From Microbulbifer donghaiensis (lineage in GTDB: Bacteria; Pseudomonadota; Gammaproteobacteria; Pseudomonadales; Cellvibrionaceae): a stretch of DNA of 64,000 nucleotides. The stretch spans positions 1 through 64,000 of the forward strand of contig NZ_FQVA01000009.1 in NCBI RefSeq assembly GCF_900129095.1. Direction: 5' to 3'. The notes under the pieces were generated by a model that was not told the DNA's origin, did no database searches, and saw only the letters and a program-made list of their open reading frames with translations. Every line of letters starts with the position of its first letter. Positions within the stretch are counted from its first letter, which is position 1. The translations under genes were made by a program, and so were the position numbers. Positions 26,883 to 37,019 of the stretch are shown in pieces.

Positions 26883-27818
26883 ATGAAAAAATCAAAAGGC
26901 CTTGCCCTGATCGGCCTGTGGCTACTGCTGGTATCGCCCTTGGCGTCCCACGCTATTTCCGGCGTGTATGCGGGCGGGCCCGTCTATCAGAAACGGGATT
27001 ACGCCATCGATGAGCTGAAATCGTCCGGGTTCACCCATGTCATCGTCTGGACCATTCATATCGAGGCGGACGGAAGTCTGGGATTCAATGCCGAGTTTCC
27101 GCTGGTGAAGGATGGCACCTATATCGGCGACCAGTCTTACCCACATTTCAGAAAGGATATCGCCTCGCTGAAAACCGGTGATACATCCATTGTCCGGGTC
27201 GAGTTTGGACTCAGCGGCTGGGGCTCAGGCACTTATGACAATGTGAGGGATTTGCTGGCGTGCGAAGAGAAGCACTGCGGCACAGGAAAGGAAAGCATCC
27301 TGTACCGGAATTTTCGCGCGTTGAGAGAGGCATTTCCCGCGGTGGATGCGCTGAACAATGATGACGAGGGTACTTACGATGTCGGCTCCGCGGTGCCATT
27401 CCATGTGATGTTGTCCGATGTCGGTTTCAAGACGGCGATAGTTCCCTATAAGAACAAAGATTTCTGGCAGTCCTTCGTCGAGGGAGTGAACTCGGCGCGC
27501 GGCGGCGCGGTGGATCTGAGCTACCTGCAGGTTTACGACGGCGGTTCCGCCAATAACCCCTGCAACTGGGACCTGGGTCTGCCGCTTGTTGCCGGGCTCT
27601 GGTCGCGGGAGGTTTCGCCGGCGCAATTGCAAAGCCGCCTGCAGAATTGGACGGAGTCGTGCGCCATAGAGGGCGGGTTTATGTGGCTCTACGATGAATT
27701 CAATAATTCGCCCGGGGTCGTATCTTACGCCGATGCCATCAATGCGGTGTTCGGCGGTGCGAATCCGCTCGGGAAATCATCTCGCGGCTCAGCCGGGGGG
27801 AGCTTCAAATCACCTTGA
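26883..27818 (+). CDS. secreted GH18-like (TIM barrel) protein
   Basis: The 311-residue product has a signal peptide (about 1-24, ending SHA). It has a strong AGGAGG site and an ATG at 26883. The mature part includes SGFTHVIVWTIH, ALNNDDEGTYD (about 155-165), LSYLQVYDGG and GGFMWLYDEF. This resembles a GH18-like family of secreted proteins whose acid motif reads D-A-x-x-x-D-D-E where chitinases have DGxDxDxE. It may be an endo-acting glycosidase releasing glycans or a binding protein. It is the last gene of the island's plus-strand block and is followed by a terminator at 27836. The catalytic role is not certain because the motif is degenerate. Confidence 0.6.
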   Translation: MKKSKGLALIGLWLLLVSPLASHAISGVYAGGPVYQKRDYAIDELKSSGFTHVIVWTIHIEADGSLGFNAEFPLVKDGTYIGDQSYPHFRKDIASLKTGDTSIVRVEFGLSGWGSGTYDNVRDLLACEEKHCGTGKESILYRNFRALREAFPAVDALNNDDEGTYDVGSAVPFHVMLSDVGFKTAIVPYKNKDFWQSFVEGVNSARGGAVDLSYLQVYDGGSANNPCNWDLGLPLVAGLWSREVSPAQLQSRLQNWTESCAIEGGFMWLYDEFNNSPGVVSYADAINAVFGGANPLGKSSRGSAGGSFKSP

Positions 27819-27835
27819 CTGCGCGATGTTGCGCT

Positions 27836-27860
27836 GGGCGCCTTCGGGCGCCTTTTTTTT
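27836..27860 (+). terminator. terminator after the GH18-like gene
   Basis: The GGCGCC/GGCGCC stem with a TTCG loop is followed by T8. It closes the plus-strand block of the sugar island. Confidence 0.9.
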
Positions 27861-28043
27861 ATTGAGTGGAAATTGTATGGCTGACATATGGCCTGACGGT
27901 CGGCAACCAGGGGAGCTGCGTAACAGCGCCAGTATCGTGGCAGTAAAGCTGTTGCCCGCGCCCGCGCCGCCGACCGGTTGCAATTCCGACCGGCGAACAT
28001 GATGTTTACCGGCGGCAGTGGACCCTATGCCAGCCTTTGGCGA

Positions 28044-29498
28044 TCACAAGGTCCAGCCCTTCCGATACTCCCGCGCCACAAATTGATTGGCCGGTTCGAA
28101 ATTGCTGACGCGCATGGCCGCGTCGTCCCACAGCAGCTTCTGGCGTCCCGGGTTGCGGTAATGCTCGCCGTCGGTAACCCGTAGCTCGTAGCTGCGCACG
28201 CCCAGATTGCCCAGGAGGACCGTTTCGGTCAGCCGCCCGGCGTAATCGAAGGAGGCGCTGAGGTTGCGGTGGGCGCTGCTGCCGAAGCCTGCCTTGCAGG
28301 CTTGCGTCCAGGCCCTTTGGTGGCCGTTTTCCGGTAGCTCCGACTGCAGTTTGCTGTTGTCGGCGATGATCACCTCTCCGCTGTTGAGATAAAGCTTGGG
28401 GTGCATGCCGTAAAGGCCGCAGGTCATAACGCCCTTCTCCCCCCAGAGCATGGCGCCGTTGCGGCTGTCGTTGTCGCCCAACGGATGGTCGGCCGGAATC
28501 AGCGCCGGACGGAAGGGACGCATGCCGCCGTCGGTCCAGATAAGTTCCACCGGCTGAGGGTTTTTCTCGGTGGCGGCAAAGGTGTACTGGGTAGTGGAGG
28601 CCGCCGGGCAGGATTTGGGGTAGTAGTCGGGCTCCCAGTCACGGCTGTAGAGGCTGACGACACTGGACTCCACCGCCAGGACGCGATCCAGGCCCAGTAC
28701 GCGAAAGGGGGGATCGATCAGGTGACAGCCCATATCGCCGAGGGCGCCGGTGCCGTAGTCCCACCAGCCGCGCCATTTGAACGGGTGGTAGCTGGGGTGG
28801 TAGTCGACGGCGGGAGCCGGCCCTATCCAGTGGTCCCAGGCCAAGCCGTCAATAGGCGCGACCCGCTCGGTGGGCGTGGCGATGCCCTGGGGCCAGACGG
28901 GGCGGTCTGTCCACACTTCCACCTTGTGCACGCGGCCGATGCGCCCGGCGTCAAACCACCACTGCATCAGTTTGACCCCCAGGCCCGATGCACCCTGGTT
29001 GCCCATCTGGGTGACCACCCGGTTGCGGCGGGCGGCCTCGGTTAGTGCGCGGACCTCGGCGATATTGTGCGCCATGGGCTTCTGAACATAGACGTGTTTA
29101 CCGCGCTTTATGGCTGCCATGGCCAGCACGGCGTGGGTGTGATCGGGGGTGGAGATGGTGACCGCGTCGATATCCCTGACGGTATCGAACATGACGCGGT
29201 GGTCCTTGAAGCGCTGTGCCTTGGGGAATTGCTCAAACAGGGCGCGGGCGCTGTGCCAGTCCACATCGCAGATTGCGGCGATGCGGTTAGCGCCGCCGTT
29301 GTAGGCGTTTATGGCGTCGGAGTATCCCTTGCCGCCAGCGCCGATGACGGCGATATTGAGCTGATCGCTGGGGGCGGTAAAGCCTTTGCCGAGTACGTGG
29401 CGGGGTACGATTGTGAATGCGGCGGTACCGACCAGGCCTTTGAGGAATTGGCGGCGCGTGCGGGTATCGCTGTTTTTATTCTTGCCCATATTGGTCAC
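28044..29498 (-). CDS. Tat-exported Gfo/Idh/MocA-family oxidoreductase
   Basis: This 484-residue protein starts with TRRQFLKGLVG, a typical twin-arginine signal. The nucleotide-binding loop IAVIGAGGKGYSD (about 48-60) and catalytic region QKPMAHN (about 135-141) follow, with GDMGCHLID as the conserved histidine segment. It resembles the periplasmic glucose-fructose oxidoreductase type, which keeps its NADP tightly bound. GTG start overlaps the stop of the upstream DUF1080 gene by four bases (29495-29498). The gene would act with that protein in the periplasm; the exact sugar is unknown. Confidence 0.9.
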   Translation of the reverse strand: MTNMGKNKNSDTRTRRQFLKGLVGTAAFTIVPRHVLGKGFTAPSDQLNIAVIGAGGKGYSDAINAYNGGANRIAAICDVDWHSARALFEQFPKAQRFKDHRVMFDTVRDIDAVTISTPDHTHAVLAMAAIKRGKHVYVQKPMAHNIAEVRALTEAARRNRVVTQMGNQGASGLGVKLMQWWFDAGRIGRVHKVEVWTDRPVWPQGIATPTERVAPIDGLAWDHWIGPAPAVDYHPSYHPFKWRGWWDYGTGALGDMGCHLIDPPFRVLGLDRVLAVESSVVSLYSRDWEPDYYPKSCPAASTTQYTFAATEKNPQPVELIWTDGGMRPFRPALIPADHPLGDNDSRNGAMLWGEKGVMTCGLYGMHPKLYLNSGEVIIADNSKLQSELPENGHQRAWTQACKAGFGSSAHRNLSASFDYAGRLTETVLLGNLGVRSYELRVTDGEHYRNPGRQKLLWDDAAMRVSNFEPANQFVAREYRKGWTL

Positions 29499-30250
29499 CT
29501 GTCGGTTTCATCGAGTTCGCGCAACCACATGTTGCGAAAACTGACGGGATTGGAGTGGTCTTGCAATTTGATCGGTGCCTTGCCGTGGGGGCGGTAGTCG
29601 GGTTTGCCGACGTAAAGTGTCTCACCCTGTATTTCGACGTGGTCTTGAATCAGTACGCCGTTATGCAGCACGGTGATGTGCGCCGGGCTCAGGAGTTTGC
29701 CCGCGGCGTCGAAAGCCGGCGCCCGATAAACGGCATCGTAGGTCTGCCACTGGCCCGTTGGACGCATGGCATTGACCAGGGGCAAGTGCTGCTTGTAAAT
29801 GCTGCCGGCCTGGCCATTGGCGTAGGTGCGGTTTTGGTAGGAGTCGAGTATCTGTAATTCGTAGCGGGATTGGAAAAACAGACCGCTGTTGCCCTTGTCC
29901 TGGCCGCTCTGCTCGGGTTCGGGTGGTGAGCGCCACTCGAGGTGAAGCTGCACGCTGCCATAGTCCCCGCGGGTAAGAATATCGCCGCTGCCGGGGACTA
30001 CGGTAAGTACGCCATCGGCATAGTGCCAGCGGGCCGGGCCGCCTCCGGCGCTTTGCCAGCGCTCCAGGGATGCATCCTGGCCGATCAGGACTATCGCATC
30101 GGAAGGCGGTTCGACGGCCTCCCCCGGGGTCACGATGGAAGGTTCCGGATGCCAGACTTCGGTGTCCTCGGGCCTGGATGAGGAGGCGTAAGCGGTCAGC
30201 GCCAGCAGGGCAGACAAAATGGGTGCTCGTGCCAGATGAGGTACTGTCAT
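29495..30250 (-). CDS. second DUF1080 protein, exported
   Basis: The 251-residue protein has an N-terminal signal (LARAPILSALLALTAYA) and a DUF1080 domain with RWHYADGVLTVVPGSGDI, KGNSGLFFQSRYELQILDS and FRNMWLREL. DUF1080 enzymes act on 3-keto glycosides in the pathways studied so far. The ATG at 30250 has AAGGA in front; a frame extending to 30313 would run to the edge of operator 3. It is the first gene of a two-gene operon with the Tat-exported Gfo/Idh/MocA gene. Confidence 0.87.
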   Translation of the reverse strand: MTVPHLARAPILSALLALTAYASSSRPEDTEVWHPEPSIVTPGEAVEPPSDAIVLIGQDASLERWQSAGGGPARWHYADGVLTVVPGSGDILTRGDYGSVQLHLEWRSPPEPEQSGQDKGNSGLFFQSRYELQILDSYQNRTYANGQAGSIYKQHLPLVNAMRPTGQWQTYDAVYRAPAFDAAGKLLSPAHITVLHNGVLIQDHVEIQGETLYVGKPDYRPHGKAPIKLQDHSNPVSFRNMWLRELDETDR

Positions 30251-30313
30251 ATACCGTCCTTGGTGTTTAGCCGTGGAGAAGGCGTTTATTGAGTCATCGG
30301 ATGAATCGCTCAA

Positions 30314-30327
30314 TGTAACCGGTTACA
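30314..30327. promoter_or_regulatory. LacI-family operator 3
   Basis: TGTAACCGGTTACA, extended to an 18-bp palindrome by AA and TT on either side (30312-30329), stands 64 bases upstream of the 30250 start. It marks the other end of the island. Confidence 0.85.
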
Positions 30328-31027
30328 TTTGATCCTGCTATTGTTGTCACCTATGGTAGGGGAAGTCAAGAGGCGGCCACGCGCAGCCCTGATTTCGCAT
30401 TCAGTACAGTAGGTCGTCAGATTCTGAAGAGGCTGAGCAGGGGTAAGAAAGATGGGAGTCAGCCTGCACTCGAATGAAAAACATCAGGCAGGAGTGCGTC
30501 GACCAGTGCTTTGATTTGATGAAACGAAAGAGAGCCTAACAAGTAACAGTCTTGAATCGTTCTACATAACGATTAACCAACCCTGTAGAAGGCTGATCAT
30601 GTCAACAGTACAAGATGATCTTGATGCTTCTAAAGCAGAATTTTTATCAAGGTTAACTGAAAATAGATCTGGCATTTCGGTAAAGTTTGATGCTGTCTAA
30701 TCCAGACAGGGCTATAAACTTTTCAAAAATCTGAAGTTCCTTTCTTTAATTTGTCTGCTTCAAATCGTATTTTTTTCTTTGGTGGTTAACGTCCAGCACA
30801 GCGACTAGCAAAGCTGCCATGTAATTGCGCAGCAATTTGAGTGACAGGTTTGGCAGTCCGTTGGTGCTGCAGGCAGCAACAGCCAGTACTGCGACAGCGG
30901 CGACCTGTGGGGGAAGGCTTCGCAAGGTTACTCTCGTTAAGGATTGCGGTTGCTGAGGTTTGGACAGCGTAACCGTTGAAGAGAGTGAATAGGGTTTAGG
31001 AGTGATAGCGGCGGCCTTGAGTAGCCT
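30328..31027. other. gene-poor stretch at the island edge
   Basis: Apart from the 33-codon frame at 30599-30700 I see no credible gene. The DNA is AT-rich between about 30540 and 30790, unlike its surroundings, which suggests old inserted or decayed sequence. Confidence 0.45.
30599..30700 (+). pseudogene. possible truncated peroxiredoxin-like N-terminus
   Basis: A 33-codon frame, MSTVQDDLDASKAEFLSRL..., resembles the first helix of AhpC/TSA-type peroxiredoxin-like proteins (which begin near MSLQ-x-x-LD-x-x-KAEF) but stops before any catalytic residue. AAGG lies near 30590. It is probably a remnant. The resemblance is short and could be chance. Confidence 0.25.
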
Positions 31028-31675
31028 TTACTCGGGCAGTGGCCAGCCGCCCAGTTCCTGCCATTTGTTGACGATGCCACAGAACAGTTCGGCGGTTTTC
31101 TCGGCATCGTACTCGGCAGAGTGGGCGCTGCTGTTGTCGAATTCGATTCCGGCCACCTGGCAGGCCTTGGCCAGTACCGTCTGACCATAGGCGAGGCCGG
31201 CGAGGCTGGCGGTGTCGAAGCAGGAGAAGGGGTGGAAGGGGTTGCGCTTGATGCCACAGCGATCCACCGCGGCGTTGATAAAGCCGAGATCAAAGTGGGC
31301 GTTGTGGGCGACCACGATGGCGCGGGTGCAGCTGTGCTTTTTCACCGCGCTGCGGATCTTGCGGAGGAGCTCCGGCAGCGCGATTTCCTCCGGCCAGGCG
31401 TCGCGGTCCGGTGACTCGAGGTCGATACCGATAAAGTCCAGTGCCGACTGTTCCACATTGGCGCCCTCGAAGGGCTCCAGGTGGAAACTGTGGGTGGCCT
31501 CGGGAAACAGGACGCCGTTTTCATCCATATCCAGAATCACTGCGGAGATTTCCAGCAGGGCGTCGGTGCGCGCATTGAAGCCGCCGCTCTCCAGATCCAC
31601 CACCACGGGCAGGAAGCCGCGAAATCGCTGGGCGAGGAGGCTTTTTGGTCCTGTAGGTTCTTCCGCGGGGGTCAC
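31028..31675 (-). CDS. rnt: ribonuclease T
   Basis: RNase T trims the 3' ends of tRNAs and stable RNAs as a DEDDh exonuclease. The 215-residue product has [11 protein letters not shown] (Asp and Glu of motif I), [10 protein letters not shown] (motif II) and the C-terminal [16 protein letters not shown] (His and Asp of motif III). The GTG start at 31675 has AAGGA six bases in front. It overlaps the stop of a small basic protein gene by four bases (31672-31675). pyrC is next upstream on the same strand, as in pseudomonads. Confidence 0.95.
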   Translation of the reverse strand: MTPAEEPTGPKSLLAQRFRGFLPVVVDLESGGFNARTDALLEISAVILDMDENGVLFPEATHSFHLEPFEGANVEQSALDFIGIDLESPDRDAWPEEIALPELLRKIRSAVKKHSCTRAIVVAHNAHFDLGFINAAVDRCGIKRNPFHPFSCFDTASLAGLAYGQTVLAKACQVAGIEFDNSSAHSAEYDAEKTAELFCGIVNKWQELGGWPLPE

Positions 31676-31875
31676 TTGGGGTCCTTATTTGGCATGGTGT
31701 TCTGTTTGAGGTTTGGGGCGGCCCTGCTGCCGGTGGCCGTTTGCTCAACAGCCTCATCGGCAATTGTTTCACAAACGGCCCCCGGCATCAGGGCCTGCGC
31801 ATTGAGCTTCCGTAATTCTTTCGAGACTCGATCAAACCAGTGACGGCGCTGATGGGCACGCTTCGCTTTGCCCAT
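31672..31875 (-). CDS. small basic protein of unknown function
   Basis: This encodes 67 residues, with a very basic start ([24 protein letters not shown]) and a featureless tail. No family is recognised. Its stop overlaps the rnt start, and a large palindrome (31891-31962) separates it from pyrC. It could bind nucleic acid, but that is a guess from charge alone. Confidence 0.5.
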   Translation of the reverse strand: MGKAKRAHQRRHWFDRVSKELRKLNAQALMPGAVCETIADEAVEQTATGSRAAPNLKQNTMPNKDPK

Positions 31876-31890
31876 CCTAGGGATTTTTCC

Positions 31891-31962
31891 CTGTAGGAGC
31901 CTGCTTGCAGGCGAAAAAGAGCGGTGCTCCGCAGCCTTTCGCCTGCAAGCAGGCTCCTACAG
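31891..31962. repeat. large perfect inverted repeat (REP-like)
   Basis: The 26-base arms at 31891-31916 and 31937-31962 pair perfectly around a 20-base loop. The outer bases CTGTAGGAGC...GCTCCTACAG match the tgtaggagcg-type dispersed repeats found between genes in Pseudomonas and relatives. It lies between pyrC and the small basic gene. Confidence 0.9.
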
Positions 31963-31988
31963 CAAAATCCCAGTCGTTCGGGGTCCGC

Positions 31989-33020
31989 TCAAGCCAGTCG
32001 CCAGTTCAGTGTCTCGCCGGCGGCCAGTGGAATCAGCGGTTCGCCGCCCATATCCAGGCTCTGCGGCAGGGCCCAGGGCTGTTTCACCAGCGTAATGGTG
32101 TCCTCGTTGCGCGGCAGGCCGTAGAAGTCCGGGCCAAACTCGCTGGCGAAGCCCTCCAGTTTATCCAGTCTGCCCGCCCGCTCGAAGGCCTCCGCGTAGA
32201 GTTCGATGGCGGCGAAGGCGGTGTAGCAGCCGGCGCAGCCACAGGCGGTTTCTTTCTTGCCCTGGGCGTGGGGGGCAGAATCGGTGCCGAGGAAGAATTT
32301 GGGATTGCCGCTGGTGGCCGCCTCGATCAGTGCGGACTGGTGATAGCCGCGCTTCAGGATCGGCAGGCAGTAGTAGTGCGGGCGGATGCCGCCAACCAGC
32401 ATGTGATTGCGGTTGTAGAGCAGGTGGTGTGCGGTGATGGTAGCGCCGACACCGTCGCGGGCATTTTGCACGAACTCGGCCGCATGTGCAGTGGTGATGT
32501 GTTCCAGCACGATCTTCAGGGTCGGGAAGTCTTCCACCAGACGCGACAGGGTCTTCTCGATAAACACCTGTTCGCGGTCGAAGATATCGATGTCGCTGGT
32601 GGTCACCTCGCCGTGCAGTAGCAGCTTCATGCCGCATTCCTGCATGGCTTCCAGCGCCGGATAGATATTGGTGATATCGGTGACGCCGGAATCGGAGTTG
32701 GTCGTGGCACCCGCGGGGTAGAGTTTGGCGGCGATGACGCCGGCCTCGTGGGCGAGCTTGACCACTTCGGCGTCGGTCCTGTCGGTGAGATAGATCACCA
32801 TCAGCGGCTCGAAGGGGTTGCCCTCGGGAATCTGCTCGCGAATGCGCAGCTGGTAGAACAGTGCGTCTTCCGCGTCCACCACCGGCGGTACCAGGTTGGG
32901 CATGACAATGGCGCGGCGAAACTGGCGAGCCGCATCGCCGACGGTGCGCTCGAGGGCGGCGCCATCGCGCAGGTGAATATGCCAGTCGTCAGGGGCGCGA
33001 AGGGTGATTTGCTCCGTCAT
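31989..33020 (-). CDS. pyrC: dihydroorotase PyrC
   Basis: PyrC closes carbamoyl-aspartate to dihydroorotate, the third step of pyrimidine synthesis. The 343-residue product shows the metal motif DWHIHLRDG (about 12-20), MPNLVPPV, the carboxylated-lysine region [14 protein letters not shown] (Lys at about 102), LLLHGEV, HITT and GTDSAPHA with the catalytic Asp. Length is typical of class II enzymes. It is divergent from argG. Confidence 0.97.
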   Translation of the reverse strand: MTEQITLRAPDDWHIHLRDGAALERTVGDAARQFRRAIVMPNLVPPVVDAEDALFYQLRIREQIPEGNPFEPLMVIYLTDRTDAEVVKLAHEAGVIAAKLYPAGATTNSDSGVTDITNIYPALEAMQECGMKLLLHGEVTTSDIDIFDREQVFIEKTLSRLVEDFPTLKIVLEHITTAHAAEFVQNARDGVGATITAHHLLYNRNHMLVGGIRPHYYCLPILKRGYHQSALIEAATSGNPKFFLGTDSAPHAQGKKETACGCAGCYTAFAAIELYAEAFERAGRLDKLEGFASEFGPDFYGLPRNEDTITLVKQPWALPQSLDMGGEPLIPLAAGETLNWRLA

Positions 33021-33315
33021 AGTACTTCACTAGTGGTCGCTGGTGGGTGGGGTTGCGGCGCGAATGCTACCCGATGCGCAGCCAAATTGCGACGCGCCTA
33101 TTGTTTATAAAGTAGCCATATTCATCGGCAGACTCGTTGGCGCTAGTCGTTGGCGAGCTGAGGCGCTACAATCGCGCCCCGAAAAAGTACCGAGCGTACT
33201 AGTCCTGGGCACACTTCCAAGAATAACTCCCCCAGACCGACACCTAATTTCCGCGCCGCGACAACTGGCTTCGCAGCGTTTTGTAGTGGCGGCATACTCC
33301 CAGCAGAGGACAGCA

Positions 33316-34536
<1,221 letters not shown>

Positions 34537-34680
34537 ATCAGTTGCCCCAGGCGAATGATGCGCTTAAATCGTCGCCCATTGGCTGGCGGGGGCTATCGTG
34601 AAGGCATATAGCCCAAATTTTATTGGCGGGCCCTGCTCGTTTTCTGGAATCGAATTTTAAAAAGCAACGGAAGTAACAAA

Positions 34681-36138
34681 ATGACGACAACGGTGGCAAA
34701 GACCGGCCCTGTGCCGGACTATGACTACAACATCGTGCGCCAGTTCACCATTATGTCCGTGGTCTGGGGTATTGTTGGCATGGCCGTGGGCGTGCTTATC
34801 GCGGCGCAGCTGGCCTGGCCGGTGCTCAACGACATCTGGCAGCCTTTCACTCACTTTGGTCGCCTGCGCCCGCTGCACACTAATGCGGTGATTTTCGCTT
34901 TTGGTGGCAGCGTACTGTTCGCCACTTCTTACTACGTCGTGCAGCGCACGTGCCAGGCACCGCTGTGGGGCGGCTGGCTGATCCCCTTCACCTTCTGGGG
35001 TTGGCAGATTGTGATCGTCGGCGCCGCCATTACCCTGCCGCTGGGCTACACCTCCGCAAAAGAGTACGCGGAGCTGGAGTGGCCGCTCGATATCCTGATC
35101 GCACTGGTCTGGGTCGCCTACGCGCTGGTGTTCTTCGGCACTATTGCCAAGCGCAGAACTTCGCACATCTATGTGGCCAACTGGTTCTTTGGTGCCTATA
35201 TCATCACCATCGCCGTACTGCATATCGTCAATAACCTGGAAGTTCCGGTCACCGCCTGGAAGTCTTACTCTATTTATTCCGGTACCAAGGACGCAATGAT
35301 CCAGTGGTGGTACGGCCACAACGCCGTGGGCTTCTTCCTGACTGCGGCCTTCCTCGGCATCATGTATTACTTCGTGCCCAAGCAGGCCGGCCGTCCGGTT
35401 TACTCCTACCAGCTGTCCATCGTGCACTTCTGGGCGTTGATTTCCATTTACGTTTGGGCCGGTGGTCACCACCTGCACTACTCCGCGCTGCCGGACTGGA
35501 CCCAGAGCCTGGCCATGGTGATGTCCGTCATTCTGCTGGCGCCGTCCTGGGGTGGCATGATCAACGGCATCATGACCCTGTCGGGTGCCTGGCATAAACT
35601 GCGCACCGACCCGACACTGCGCTTCCTGGTGGTATCCCTGTCCTTCTACGGCATGTCCACCTTCGAAGGCCCGATGATGTCCATCAAGACGGTCAATGCG
35701 CTGTCGCACAACACCGACTGGACTGTGGGCCACGTGCACTCCGGTGCGCTGGGCTGGGTAGCCATGATTTCCATCGGCGCTCTCTACCACCTGGTTCCGG
35801 TGCTGTGGAAGCGCAAGGAAATGTACAGCGTGAAACTGATCAACGCGCATTTCTGGCTGGCTACTGTAGGTACGGTACTGTACATCGCCGCCATGTGGGT
35901 GAACGGCATTACCCAGGGCCTGATGTGGCGCGCCTTCAATGCCGATGGCACCCTGACCTACAGTTTCGTCGAGAGTGTGATCGCCAGCCAACCGGGTTAC
36001 GTGGTGCGCTGGATCGGCGGCGCTCTGTTCCTGCTGGGTATGCTGCTGATGGCTTATAACGTGTTCCGCACCATCACTGACGATACCGAGGAAACCGCCG
36101 AGCGCGGCGAAGACAAAGCTGCGGCGCAAGCTGTTTAG
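34681..36138 (+). CDS. ccoN: cbb3-type cytochrome c oxidase subunit I (CcoN)
   Basis: CcoN is the catalytic heme-copper subunit of the high-affinity cbb3 terminal oxidase in the inner membrane. The 485-residue, roughly 12-helix protein has histidine-rich segments for hemes b and b3 and Cu-B ([44 protein letters not shown]). It begins the ccoNOQP operon, with ccoO 11 bases downstream. The FNR/ANR site lies 140 bases upstream. Confidence 0.97.
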   Translation: MTTTVAKTGPVPDYDYNIVRQFTIMSVVWGIVGMAVGVLIAAQLAWPVLNDIWQPFTHFGRLRPLHTNAVIFAFGGSVLFATSYYVVQRTCQAPLWGGWLIPFTFWGWQIVIVGAAITLPLGYTSAKEYAELEWPLDILIALVWVAYALVFFGTIAKRRTSHIYVANWFFGAYIITIAVLHIVNNLEVPVTAWKSYSIYSGTKDAMIQWWYGHNAVGFFLTAAFLGIMYYFVPKQAGRPVYSYQLSIVHFWALISIYVWAGGHHLHYSALPDWTQSLAMVMSVILLAPSWGGMINGIMTLSGAWHKLRTDPTLRFLVVSLSFYGMSTFEGPMMSIKTVNALSHNTDWTVGHVHSGALGWVAMISIGALYHLVPVLWKRKEMYSVKLINAHFWLATVGTVLYIAAMWVNGITQGLMWRAFNADGTLTYSFVESVIASQPGYVVRWIGGALFLLGMLLMAYNVFRTITDDTEETAERGEDKAAAQAV

Positions 36139-36149
36139 GAGGTCAGATC

Positions 36150-36767
36150 GTGAAAAACCATGACATCGTAGAAAAAAATATCGGTCTGATGATTTTCTTC
36201 ATCATCATCGCAATCAGCTTTGGTGCCCTGGTGGAGATCGTCCCGCAGTTCTTTACCAAGGAAAACAATGAGCCCATCGCCGGCCTGAAACCGTTGGCCG
36301 CGGTGGAGCTCGAGGGGCGCGATATCTATATTCGCGAGGGCTGCCACGTCTGTCACACCCAGATGATTCGTCCGCTGCGCGCCGAGGTGGAGCGTTACGG
36401 CCACTACTCCATGTCGCAGGAGTTTGTGTATGAGCACCCGTTCCTGTGGGGCTCCAAGCGCACCGGCCCGGACCTGGCCCGTGTCGGTGGCCGCTACTCC
36501 GACGAGTGGCAGCGCGCGCATTTGTACAACCCGCGCAGCGTAGTGCCGGAATCCATCATGCCGGCCTACCCGTGGCTGTTTGACAATGTGGTGACCGGTG
36601 AGCATACCGCCAGAAAAATGCAGGCTCTGCGCGCAGTCGGCGTACCTTATACCGACGAAGATATCGCCAATGCCTCCAAGCCGTTCGTCGGCGGCAAGGT
36701 GAAAGAGATTGATGCGCTGGTGGCCTACCTGCAACAGCTGGGCACCCTGGTGCAGCAGAAGCGCTAG
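36150..36767 (+). CDS. ccoO: cbb3-type oxidase cytochrome c subunit (CcoO)
   Basis: CcoO is the membrane-anchored monoheme cytochrome c that passes electrons to CcoN. The 205-residue product has one N-terminal helix (about 10-30), the heme motif CHVCH (about 65-69) and a methionine ligand probably in [11 protein letters not shown] start, with AGGAGG just before it (about 36138-36143). Confidence 0.97.
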   Translation: MKNHDIVEKNIGLMIFFIIIAISFGALVEIVPQFFTKENNEPIAGLKPLAAVELEGRDIYIREGCHVCHTQMIRPLRAEVERYGHYSMSQEFVYEHPFLWGSKRTGPDLARVGGRYSDEWQRAHLYNPRSVVPESIMPAYPWLFDNVVTGEHTARKMQALRAVGVPYTDEDIANASKPFVGGKVKEIDALVAYLQQLGTLVQQKR

Positions 36768-36782
36768 CGGAGAAGGGCACTC

Positions 36783-37019
36783 GTGGATATCAATATTTTA
36801 CGGCAGATAGGTGTAGTCCTTGGGGCCGTGGCTTTCCTGGCTATCTGCTGGTGGGCCTTCTCCCCCAAGCGCAAGAAGCGCTTTGAAGAAGACGCCCGAC
36901 TGCCGTTTGCCGATGAGGAGCCACCGGCCGAGGACAGCACGTCGGCTGCTCGCGAGGACGAATCCAAATCCGGGAAAGAATCCGGAACGAAACAAAAACA
37001 GGGGCAGGACAAGCAATGA
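36783..37019 (+). CDS. ccoQ: cbb3-type oxidase subunit CcoQ
   Basis: CcoQ is the small single-helix subunit that stabilises the oxidase. The 78-residue product has a helix at about 7-25 (IGVVLGAVAFLAICWWAF), a basic patch (SPKRKKRF) and an unusually long charged tail rich in D, E and K. It lies between ccoO and ccoP, overlapping the latter by four bases (ATGA). Confidence 0.88.
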   Translation: MDINILRQIGVVLGAVAFLAICWWAFSPKRKKRFEEDARLPFADEEPPAEDSTSAAREDESKSGKESGTKQKQGQDKQ

